NCBI GenBank assembly: GCA_963691655.1 | Contig: OY829326.1 | Span: 12,388,878 to 12,452,877 of the forward strand | DNA length: 64,000 nt | DNA from: Toxonevra muliebris | Lineage: Eukaryota; Arthropoda; Insecta; Diptera; Pallopteridae | Direction of reading: 5' to 3' | In this document: one piece after another, positions 22,267 through 32,669 of the stretch | Layout: each line of letters starts with the position of its first letter | How positions within the stretch are numbered: the stretch's first letter is position 1 | Program-made: the position numbers and the translations under genes | The notes under the pieces: generated by a model | What the model was told of the DNA's origin: nothing | What the model saw: only the letters and a program-made list of their open reading frames with translations | Databases searched by the model: none

Positions 22267-23200
22267 GTAGGGTAGAAAGGGAAGCATTCGCCACTGGGGC
22301 ACATTTGCCACCCCCTCATCTTCTAATTTAAGAGAGTTTTGTAATTGAAACAATCTATAATTTGTGCTTTTATCGATCATATCTCATCCCTTCTGCTTTG
22401 TAAGTGATCGTGGGCAGACGTATTTTTGTGGTTTTCGGGTGGCTGCAAAAATATTTTATAGTAAGTAAATCTTGTAATAACTTTTTTATTTATTGAATGA
22501 GAAAAAAGTTGTTCAATTATGTTATTCCGGTGTTATTTAATTAAAGAATAAGCAACAGTTTGTTTTTATAAATGTTCAAAAAGTTAAAAAAAATTAAGTT
22601 TTTATGAAAGTGGTTGCTCCTGGAGCACATTCACCAAAATGTGGAGGGGGCGGTTTCGACGGCGTATGATGTGAATTTTAGACAGTATAATTTTAAGTTT
22701 AGTATTGTCTAAATAAATTCCTCTGGATCAGTACTATCGACTTTTATATGCATGTATATACAAATGATTATTTTTGTTTTTTTTTTAATGAATTTCTTAT
22801 ATTTTTTAACAAAATTTTTTAACAAAATTTTTTAACAATTTTTTTATTGCTTTATGTTATAAATAAATTTTGGTAAATTAAAAATATGTAGAACTTACAG
22901 AAGATCTCAAAGCATATTCTGACTGATAAAATGTATAAGTAATGTACAAGAACAAAAATTAAAAAAATAAAAACCTTGAATTTTATTTCTTGGCGGTTGC
23001 ACCCCACACCCTTGATGAATGTACCCCATGAGTGGGACACTTTCACCATTTTGTACTACTACATAATCAACTCATAAAGATAACAGATGAAAGCTAATAA
23101 ATGTAAATTTCTAACTAATATACAATTTTTCAAAAAAAAATATTAGTTTAGTTTAGGCAACACTTTTAAAAAAATGCGAATGCTCCCCCTTCTACCCTAC
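22267..23200. mobile_element. 934-bp terminal-inverted-repeat element, superfamily unknown
   Basis: The left end, GTAGGGTAGAAAGGGAAGCA, and the right end read inward, GTAGGGTAGAAGGGGGAGCA, match in 18 of 20 positions; TTCGC then continues in both. The body is non-coding. Four copies of a 15-bp motif lie inside: GGGGCACATTTGCCA (22296), GGAGCACATTCACCA (22622), GGGACACTTTCACCA (23034), and an inverted version at 23014-23028. These look like binding sites. The flanks show no clear target duplication, so the class cannot be assigned. Confidence 0.75.
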
Positions 23201-25677
23201 ATGTTTATGAATAAACAAAGAAGTAATCAAAAATAAAGGCTCCTAAAACCGTGAAGACTGCGATGCCAGCTCCTCCTGCAAGTCTTCCACCTCTTTCTAA
23301 TGAACTTTGAACATATTCAACTAAAAACTCGTTTATAAAATTACGAAATCGTGCGAGCTGAGGTTCAAGCCTTTCATGTCTCTTCCGCTCTGCCTCTCTC
23401 TAATCGACCTTAATGTAACCAACAAATTTCTATATCATAACTAAATAAGCAAAATGTAAATACGTGTTAATGAAACAATGACTAAATGATTAAAAATGGA
23501 GGCTCCGCAAATTGTGAGAGCCAAGACACCGCTCCCTCCTGCCTCCTCCCACCTCCTCTCTAATGCCCCAATTACAGTCAATAAACTAGCAGAATATTGT
23601 ACAACTAAATTTACGTACTTGTAATGCACCATATAAGGATCTAATTAAAAATATTACCTTCTCAATTTTTCAAAGCTTTTAAATTCTCTTTTTTTTTTAA
23701 TCTAATACAAATTTTGATAAATTTAACCTTCAATTAAATTCAAATAATTTCACAACTTCCTAACTCAAAGAATAAAATTATTCCATTACCCACAAAAGAT
23801 AATGTAGGTCAATGACTTTTATATTTCCATGACTTACATTTGTGGCTGATTTTAAATATACATACATACAAACATACAACAAACATGGAAACTTTTTCTT
23901 TTGCAGTGTTTCTAAAAATAAGACATTCAAGTCATTCTCTATTGATAACAAAAAGCTAACCTAATGTCCCAGAAGCGCAAAAAGAAAACAACAACAACAA
24001 ATAAATGAAAACGATACCAGAACATGAAAATATTATACTATATCCTAAAGCATTAGCAACCACCAGCAACCAAAAAAATACGGAAAAAAAGAATAAGCAG
24101 TCGTCAGCAGCAGCCTGTTGAGCTTCTTTGTATGAGCCAAAGTGTGAAGTATAAAGAAAAGTAGCTTCAACTGAGAAAACGAGAAGACGAACACGAAAAA
24201 GGTCAACCAACTCCAAAGGTTTGCATGATAAATTCTAAGAGAAACGTAAGAAACCCAAAACCCCTCGACCAAAAAGAAACAAAAAAAGGAAACACTGACA
24301 CAAAACTCTCAAAGAAATATTTTTAGACGGCAAGCAGACATTTCTTCTTTTTTTAGTATGAATGTATGTAAAGCTAAAAAAGGAAAATATAAGTAGACAC
24401 ATATTATAAATGGCAAAAAAAAGAAATATTGAATGAACATGAAAAAGGCAAAACCAACCCAAACAAATAGTTGCAAAGCAAAAAAATAAAAAATAAAAAC
24501 ATGCAAATAAACTTCATAAGAAAGTTAACGAAAAAAGTCAACAGTTGCACGGACGAGAACAGCCAACGACAAAAACAACAACAAAAAAGGCCAACAAACA
24601 AACAAAGCATCAACAGAAAAAACTTATCATTAAAGGTTGACGACATGCCAACCACCGAGAGCCGACGACAAACCGACCGACAACAAACCGAAAAAGGATA
24701 TCCTGTGTGCAATTGAAGCGAACTGAAAAAAAGGACATGAGCGTGACGCTGCAGAATAAGGGCGATGTAAAGTGAAGTCGAAAGATGATGCCAATGATGA
24801 GGAAAAAATGTATGCTTAAAAAGGGCGACTGCTGTGAAAATCAGTAAAAACGCAAATCTGCCTACAAATAGCACAAATCTAGCGCAAAAAAAAAGAATAT
24901 AATAAAAACAAATTCACTAAAAGAGCAACAGCTAGAGACTAAGATATAAAAAAAGGGTAAAAAAGTAAAGAAAAACAACTTAAAGCAACAAAAAAAAGGT
25001 CAAATGCGTAAGCCAGGGAATAAGGGCAAAAACACATGAAAGGACAAAGATGAAGAGAGAGAGAGAGGAAAAGACCAAAGGCACGAAGGTTTCAAACACT
25101 ACCATTTAATAAATTAAATAATCTAAGATTTCGCTTTTACGGTTTGCTGCCGTATTATTTTCTCATAACCTTGACCTAGAAATGTCAATGATGACGGCAA
25201 GAGCAAGTAACAAAAACAGCAACAATTTTTGCAAAACTTTTTTGTAAAAAGCAGCAACTTGAATGGTTTGTGTTTTGGTTACTCTCGAACTGAAAGCTAA
25301 AGACAGCATCATCAGCTACAAAAGAAAGATGAAAGAAAAACCTTGGCACTGAACTTGATACGCCACACCACTCCACACCAAACTTTACCATAACTGACAG
25401 CAGTTTCATTGACTCATGTCGTTGTCGATGCCAATGCCAATGCCGACCGATGCTTATTGAAATGGTCAGTTTTTTGTATTTGGTTGGCTTTTGAGCTCAC
25501 TTGGTTGGTTTGTTGGTGCGTTTCATTGTCGTCGCCGTCGTCATTTATGTCATGCTGTTGCTGGTCGCTGCTGTTTGTTGCTGTCTACGGTTTGCTGCTC
25601 AGTGTCTACCTAGAGTCTGGGCAACACCAAACGACGCCTCGGGAGTAATAATCATTGCGATGACAGCTTCAACAGAC

Positions 25678-25696
25678 ACTCACACACACACACACA
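25678..25696. repeat. (CA)n microsatellite
   Basis: CA dinucleotide run, nine units. Confidence 0.9.
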
Positions 25697-25827
25697 GAAA
25701 CACATGAAAAAACCAAGTCAATGCAAACAGCAAACATGTTGCCAAACATTCATACATATGTATGTACGTACGGGTAGATGGAGAGAATTCACTAGCCTAT
25801 TGCCACTTGTGGGTATAACGTGACCGA

Positions 25828-25852
25828 ATTCATTCATTCATTCATTCATTCA
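25828..25852. repeat. (ATTC)n microsatellite
   Basis: Six ATTC units in a row. Confidence 0.95.
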
Positions 25853-25870
25853 CTGCCAGTTTTTAGTCTT

Positions 25871-25917
25871 CTGACTGACTGACTCGCTTGCTGGCTGGCT
25901 GGTTGGTTGGCTGGTTA
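25871..25917. repeat. GACT / GGCT / GGTT tetranucleotide tract
   Basis: GACTGACTGACT grades into CTGGCTGGCTGGTTGGTTGG, a slipped tetranucleotide array. Confidence 0.85.
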
Positions 25918-27112
25918 CTCCAGGCAATTGCCTCATTCTACATGCGAAGTATATGTATATATGTAGTGGAATTCGCACGTCATTTGACGGCCAACGCTAA
26001 CTAGCTGGCTTGTTTTGACTTAGCTGACCGGCTGGCTGGCGGGCCTTTAGCCGACAAACGCATTCGCACCAGCGTTTTTAACAACGCACGTACATAAGCT
26101 GGCGTTATGGGCTCAAAAGCAGCGGTAGCAGCAATGAGGCGAGCCTCTAAAAACGAGCAATCACAAAATTGAAATACAAACATACAAGGACTGACAAACA
26201 AACAGTCAGACAAGACAGACAGACATGCCAGATAAACGTATGTATATACGTACTTTTTTGGCTTTGTTATTTGGTAATTGTATAGGCGAAAAAGCAAACC
26301 ATCTCACACCATATACTCAACGAGAGTATAAAGCGATCACGTGCTGTGTGGTGGTGTGCCAAAAGTTTCGATTTCATACAAAAATTTGGTTGCCTGCCTG
26401 CCTGTTTTTTGTTTCTTGGGACATCCAAGTTGGCTGGCGGTGTTAAACGACCAACGTAAACTACTGTTGCTGCTGCTGCCATGTCAGTATACAATATGCA
26501 CGACAAATTGACTTTGAATTGTTTGAATGCGCCGCGCGGCGCGTGTGTAGTATGCAGCAGCAGCAGCAAATTATAACATGTTGTTGTTGCTGTTACCTGT
26601 CTCTCTGTCGGCAATCGGTGGTAATGGTATTTTTGTTTTACTAAAGGTGTCAAATGAGAGACAACAATCAACCAACATCAGCAGCAAGCAGTAGCACATT
26701 TGTAATCGGGACAGCCATTCATACATACATAAATACGAAGGCAAGTTGGCACGCAAACTCTCACACACGCACTGAGATATAGTCGAGCAACAGACGAGGC
26801 AGCGTTATGTACTCGTACTCGGAATTAAATGTATGTACATATGTAGCAAGCAGGCAGCAAACACACTTAAGCGCCACAGTGATCAATTGTTTTGTGACAG
26901 TTATTGTTGTCAGATATGACATGAGTAGTTAAGAAGGTAAGATAGGCAGTGAATAAAACAAGGCAAGCACTCAGGCAAGCAGATAAACAGACAGACAGAC
27001 AGGCAGTCAGCCAAAAGCGTAGACAGTAAATACATTTGTCAATTCTCTGAGGCGGTGCGGTTAAATTTTAACTTCATTTGTACGCTACACGTGAGCACAC
27101 TTCAATGGACAT

Positions 27113-27158
27113 CGTCGTCGTCATCATCATCATCTTTGCCGTCGTCATCGTCATCGCA
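27113..27158. repeat. (TCG/TCA)n trinucleotide tract
   Basis: TCGTCGTCGTCATCATCATC continues into CCGTCGTCATCGTCATCG. Imperfect trinucleotide repeat. Confidence 0.9.
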
Positions 27159-28199
27159 CTTAATCGAGCAAATGAAAATTTAAAACGTCTATAAAGTCTG
27201 CCTCAATGTACCGAGAGACACAAAGTAGCAGAGATTATGGGTAAACAAGTCATGAGTTCAATTCATGCTTTTTTAATCCGCATGCAAAACTCGCACGTAG
27301 TAGTATGTAATAGGCGCATGTTAAGCGTTTTTGCATTTATGTATTTGCTGCTTAAACTTGCGTGTCTTGCGGTCAATTTAATCTTTCTTTTTTTCGTGGT
27401 TGTGGTAAAGATATAAGTTGAGTTTGCGCTTTTTGATATTGTTAATCGATATGTTCATTTATACTAAGCTAAACTAAATGTCTTTTGAAGGCGGTCTTTG
27501 ATTATGGTATTAAAAATTTATACTTTTTGGTTTATGTAATATTGATGTTTGCTTATTTTATGAGTAACTATAGCGTATTAAGTTAATCTTTCTATTTAAA
27601 TCAACTAAAAGTTAACTTTGTTGAGCGGTTTTAGCTAATGATTATGGGAATCAGCTGGCCGGGAAGCTAAGCTAAGCCGTTGTGACACTAAGCTGAAGAA
27701 ACTAATATGATAGAAACGTATGTTTAAAATAATATTAGGGGAATCAGCTAGAATTTTATGAAGGTTTTTGACTGAAAGCTTTTCAGTTACAGAGAAGATT
27801 CAATTGATAGTAAATTACTGCATCACTGAAATCATCAGTATATGATATAATCTTTAGAAGAGAGTTGCAACTAATAAATACGCTGAAGATTTTTACTGGC
27901 TCAGAAAAAGTATTGATTTACATATAAGCTAAAGACTCATCAAGGAACTTGACAATATCCAACACTTTATTTACTACGACAAGAAGACTACCAATCCTGA
28001 CTATTAGCCGCTCATATATTGTGCAATTGAAAATAGCAATGCAACTTATGATTTAGAAAGTATCAGTAAGTAGTATTACTTGTTCCAAAACTTTTCTAGG
28101 GAGACCAAAGTAGATGACCTTTTCGCTATAGAGTGAGAAACTTAGAAAGTCATATAACAATTTAATTTCCCTGCTCTTCGCTCCCTTAACCCATTTTGA

Positions 28200-28629
28200 C
28201 CTGCTGGTTAATTAATCGACTAGAAACTTTAATAATTCCTCAAAAATACATTTATAAATTTTTCCAAAAGTAATCACTGTTCAACATTTCTATATATAAG
28301 TATACTGACTTTTAAATTGCATTTTAATAATTTAAAAATAATAGATTTCACCTGGCTTAAAAGCCAGGCAGATGTTTTTTGAAGGTGAAATTAATTATTT
28401 TGCATTTGAAACGAGAAATTCGTCTAGATCATCTGGGTCCTTATATATTTTGTAAAAAAACATATGGAAAAATAGGCAAAATTACTAATAGGCTAGCAGT
28501 CAAAAACTACTACATCCTCTAAAATTCAGAAAAAATATAATTTTATTTTTTTGAGTATTGAAATCTCTTACTGAAGGCATTTGGAAATTGTATTTTAATG
28601 GCAGATGTGTAGTAGCGGGCCAAAATGAG
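28200..28629. mobile_element. piggyBac-type MITE 2
   Basis: TTAA at 28196-28199 and 28630-28633 flank a 430-bp non-coding body. The ends are inverted repeats: CCCATTTTGACCTGCTGG on the left and CTCATTTTGGCCCGCTAC on the right, read inward (13 of 18 match). Inside is a near-perfect hairpin, CCTGGCTTAAAAGCCAGG (28351-28368). GGCAGATGT occurs both after this hairpin and near the right end. The ends differ from those of the element at 19785, so this is a separate family. Confidence 0.7.
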
Positions 28630-29210
28630 TTAATGAAATATACAATATAAAAATGAAGAAAGAGCTTGCAAATATTTGAAAGAGTTTCCCAATTTAATGA
28701 TGAGAGATTTTAAACTAGGAAATAGATGACTCGACATTATCAAGAAAACTTTACATCATTTTTATATATCCAACTCATTTGCTCTTGAATTGAAACTCTT
28801 TATGGGGACGAAAAAACTTAAACTCTCACTTTCGTAATATCTAGGTCCGCTAGTGCTTTAGATGTTAAGGATTTCAGAGGAAAATAATTTTTAAAAAAGA
28901 CCTTAAAGAAAAGTCATGTTCTTTTCAGAAATTTTAGATGATAGTTGGCACAAAAGCACCCAGCCCCGGGCTTGTAAGTTCTTCAATTACATCAACCAAA
29001 AATAATATTGCTATTTCTCAAATACATTTCACTAGGAATAATAATAACATGTGAAAAAATTTAGCTACTTTTTCTGGACATAAAGTTTGACTTTGAATTC
29101 TGAAAGAGGAAGTGCTACTAAGCTAACCTGCACTCAAAGTTCGTTGAAATTTTCGTCCTGAGACTGAGTTAAATAAGTTTAAAAATTAGTAAAAAAAATT
29201 AAAAGCATTT

Positions 29211-29326
29211 AGAGTATTCATAAGCTGTCTTATTCGGCATCATTTGCCATAAATGCTCTCATTTTTCATTCAAAATCGTACGGCATTTTAGTTATATGAC
29301 AGTATATAACAGCTTGTGAATACCCT
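29211..29326. mobile_element. Short palindromic MITE-like element
   Basis: AGAGTATTCATAAGCTGTCT at the left and, read inward from the right, AGGGTATTCACAAGCTGTTA match over about 18 bp with few differences. The whole unit is only about 115 bp and non-coding. Limits are uncertain because no target duplication is obvious. Confidence 0.5.
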
Positions 29327-30184
29327 TATTATTGGATCTTTATAAAATTAAACTTATTTGAAGAGTAATAAAGTTTAAACTTTTTTGCAATATTTGGAAT
29401 TTTTCATAACCAAATGGAGAGTTATATTTTCGAAAAAATTATAAAAAGAAATAACGAAGGGAAGATTGGTCAGATGACGATATGATTTCGATACAAAAAA
29501 TTTCCATTATATCGAGCCGTCATAGCCAAATGATCTTAAACGACGAAAAGTGAATTTTATAAGATTAGGGATTTTGGGCTATCATTTCGTTGGTTGCTAC
29601 AAGTACAATTACAAGTTCTCAACTGATTTTTTCAAGAATTGGTAACTATGCTAAATTAAAAATATTTTTAAAATGATGTTATTGATGTATAAAATAATTC
29701 AATGAAAAACTCTATAGAGTTAATTTCCAATAGGAAAAATTATTCTATTAAAATAATTAATACACAATAGAAAAAAATATTGGCATAGGGCAATTTTAAA
29801 ACAAACCTTAAAACTAGAAAATCTGTAGAAAAAAAGTGTAACTTTTTTTTGTCGAGCGATAACTTTGATACAGTAATAATAATTTAGAGCCAGCTCTGTG
29901 TTCTGATCAAAATTCACTCTTGAAATTATATATGCTTACTTTAGATTTAAAAGTTATTTGAAAATTCGCAACATTTTTTTCCAAAACTCGAGTTAGTTTT
30001 CCCACATAGATAATAAAATGAAGATATAAGAACAGGCTTAAAAACAGAAAATTTCATATTTTCCAAAAAGGTAATTTTATAGATAAGATATAAGTAATCG
30101 AAAAAAATTTCCATGAATACTTAAAGATTTTTTCTTGGAAATTATGTATATGCACATAAGCTTTCATGTGTAATTTATTTGCTA

Positions 30185-30203
30185 ACACACACACACACAC
30201 ACA
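30185..30203. repeat. (CA)n microsatellite
   Basis: CA dinucleotide run ending in TGTG. Confidence 0.9.
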
Positions 30204-31426
30204 TGTGTTTTTACGAATTGCGTACATTTTAATAAAATGCCCCTCTGGGTACTAGGAGGTGATGTAGTTGCTGTTGGTGGTTTTGGTAAGACATTGAACT
30301 CGCAAAAAATAAAGAATTTATTTTGGAAAATAAAAATTCCAAAAAATAACAAAAATAGCAAGTATGAAAGGAAGTATGAAATAAAGAAAAGAAGATAAAA
30401 ATATGTATAAAAATATATATATTTGTATGTAGGTATATGTGTATATACGGTAATGTTGAAAACATAAAACAACCCCCTTGTGCGCTTTTAATTCATGCCA
30501 AAAATTATAGCGTGTCTACATTCAGGCGCACGTACGTATACATACACAACACACAGCGCTGTATATATATACTACATACATACAGATAAAATCCAAGTTG
30601 GGGTGGATGGCAATGGAAGCTAGGAAATTTTCCTTTTTTCATATATATGTATATAAATTTATATGTGCATATATATAACTTGGTATATAATATTCTATGT
30701 ATATACAAAATTGTAAATATACGTAGCAGCGAAATAAAAACAAATAAAAGAAAAAAAGAAGAAATTAACGAGCGCACGATTTCATGAAAGCGTTTCACTT
30801 TAAGCACTTAATTCCGGCATATACTTGCATATTTACATTTATGTACATAGAAGCTTGTACATAAAAGTATTTGTGCATATATAAGGAAGCTTATATACAT
30901 CTATTGTATGTAAGCCTGTGCTTGTATGTATTTTGAAAATGTTTTAAAATGACATGTTTCGAAAGTTTCAACAATTTATGTTCATTTTAAATTGAATTTA
31001 AAATTTATTACTTCAATTTTATTGCTTGTGTGTGGATGTGTGTGTGTGTGAAGAAACCGGAAGATGCTTTATGCGCATTAAAGTTGCTTCTTGATGTTGT
31101 TGGTAGAACGAAAATTTATTGTATATATGTAAGTATTTTATTACTATGCGAGAAATATTTGCAATTAATGCAATGTGTTCTTTTTTATTTTTCTTTGAAG
31201 ATAAATTGAATATTATATTTGATGAATTCTCTTGCTATAACAAAAAGTATGAGCGCATTTTAATTAACTCATTGCAGTAAATTGTTGGCTGAAAGCATTT
31301 ATAATTAATTTAATGGACCGATAACTTTGAGCATAATTTTTAAGTGTTGCTCCTAGAAGATCGAGATACTAATTAATAGAATTAAATATTGAATAAAATA
31401 ACATTTCATTATGGAACCGATGAACA

Positions 31427-31475
31427 GTAGCGTTTCTAGAATTTTTCTTTGGTGCGAGGGGGGCGGGGGAGTGTT
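31427..31475. mobile_element. Single transposon end, hAT-like
   Basis: CAGTAGCGTTTCTAGAATTT followed after about 10 bp by GCGAGGGGGGCGGGGG. The CAGTRGCG start followed by a G-rich block resembles the ends of the hAT family at 39131 and 46752. No matching second end was found nearby, so this is a fragment. Confidence 0.35.
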
Positions 31476-32348
31476 TAGAAAGTGGGTTGAAGATCTGCCT
31501 GTATAGGTAGAAGTTCTTCTTGCTACATATCATAATTGTTTTACATAATTTTATGGCTTCATTGATTTTTCTAAAGCTCTGAATAGCTTCAATTCCTTTG
31601 GCACTCCTACCTGCTTCTTTGTATCTTGCAGTGCAACAAATGGCCAGTAGTTCGCAATATTTGAACATAAAAAGCCCATTATTTTGTTTATTAATGTTAA
31701 GACTATTGTTACCCCAAATTGTATTTGGATACACTCTAGGGTTGTGCAAAATAAATTCCATCTAATATTTTATTTTATGGTTTAAACTTCACTAACTTAT
31801 ATTAACCTTACATAAGTTGCAAAACTTTAAAATAGACTCAATTATTTTTTTATTATTTTTTTTTTTGGGATGCAAAAGAAAACAAAATTTTAATCAACAG
31901 CCTTATATAAAAAGCAAATAAAGTAATATATACTTATATATATGATTATTCCACGGAATACTGTGTGTAAATACAAAAATATTGATACTCATGGCGTATG
32001 AGTAACGTTCGTATTTACCAACATTAAAATTTTAAGACTGGAAAATTAATGTTATTTATTTTCCAAAATTTTAAACCACATATTCATTAAAAAGTTCTTA
32101 ATTCCTTACCAATAGTTGGATAGTAAAGGACCGCGGTATTTGCAGTTACTTTTAGATGGTAAACTTAGTTTAATATTTTAGATGACATAGTATTGCTAAG
32201 GATATTTTGTAAAAGTTCTTGTTTCGAGAGATGGCTTCCAAGTAAAAAGAGCTTAAAAACATGCAATGCCTTTTAAACTTGTACCTTTAAAAAGTATTTT
32301 AATTCAGAACAGAGCCAGTCTCAATAACATGGCCATTTCTTTAACTTA

Positions 32349-32655
32349 GGTTAGGTTGGAGTGGCTGTCGAGAGACACACTTAGGCCTGAACGGCCCATT
32401 GTGATACCACATAGTTGGACCTACAGTTTAACGGCGATTCCGAACGGCGGTGTGGCAATTTTTTATCGGCTTGGTGGTTTTGCCATTACCAACCAATGTG
32501 TGCACTTGTACACTATCTTATAATTCTCATACACTTCATATTGATAGTGAATATAAGAAAGTAATGAAAATTAACCACCAGACAAAGACGGGAATCGAAC
32601 CCGAACCTCCCAGATGAAAGTCTAGTGCACTATCCACTAGGCTATCGAGGTCGTC
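32349..32655 (-). mobile_element. tRNA-derived SINE, near full length
   Basis: On the minus strand the head starts GACGACCTCGATAGCCTAGT. It contains a Pol III A box (TAGCCTAGTGGATAG) and a good B box (GGTTCGGGTTCGATTCC), about 25 bp apart as in a tRNA. The head does not fold into a credible modern tRNA. A tRNA-unrelated body follows (GGTAATGGCAAAACCACCAA), then a tail with CCGTTCGGAATCGCCGTTAA and AACTGTAGGTCC, ending CTCCAACCTAACC. Target duplications flank it: ATTTCTTTAACTTA at 32335-32348 and ATTTATTTAACTTA at 32656-32669 (13 of 14 match). The 14-bp duplication indicates LINE-type target-primed insertion, and the tail resembles the non-LTR relic at 46529. Confidence 0.9.
32590..32652 (-). 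promoter_or_regulatory. Internal Pol III promoter of the SINE (A and B boxes)
   Basis: The A box TAGCCTAGTGGATAG and B box GGTTCGGGTTCGATTCC lie on the minus strand in tRNA-like spacing. Both are closer to consensus than those in the copy at 8368, where the segment between them is shortened. Confidence 0.75.
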
Positions 32656-32669
32656 ATTTATTTAACTTA

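Larger units (their letters stand above)
23201..28195. other. Gene-free region with simple-repeat-rich core (23.9-27.4 kb)
   Basis: The stretch 23880-27400 is rich in AAC/CAA tracts, GACA/GGCT repeats and CATACATATG words. Open frames such as 24404-24874 (minus) and 26267-26671 (minus) are low-complexity products of these tracts and lack domain motifs. Untranslated exons are possible but cannot be shown. 27400-28195 is AT-rich; the word GGGAATCAGCT occurs at about 27645 and 27740. Confidence 0.55.
29327..32334. other. Gene-free AT-rich stretch
   Basis: Contains a CA microsatellite at about 30185 and CATACATATG-type tracts at 30530-30940. A lone hAT-like end was seen near 31427 (listed separately). 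The minus-strand open frame at 31369-31761 overlaps that end and shows no recognised domain. Confidence 0.5.

Noticed and set aside
24404..24874. 156-codon minus-strand frame with hydrophobic runs
   Set aside because: It is the complement of AAC/AAA-rich sequence and yields Phe/Leu/Cys-rich translation without a signal peptide plus mature-domain pattern or conserved motifs.
31369..31761. 130-codon minus-strand frame beside a hAT-like end
   Set aside because: It reads through the G-rich transposon end and shows no dimerisation or catalytic motif of hAT transposases that I can recognise.
32590..32655. Possible functional tRNA gene
   Set aside because: A and B boxes are present, but the sequence lacks a consistent cloverleaf and continues into a SINE body flanked by target duplications.
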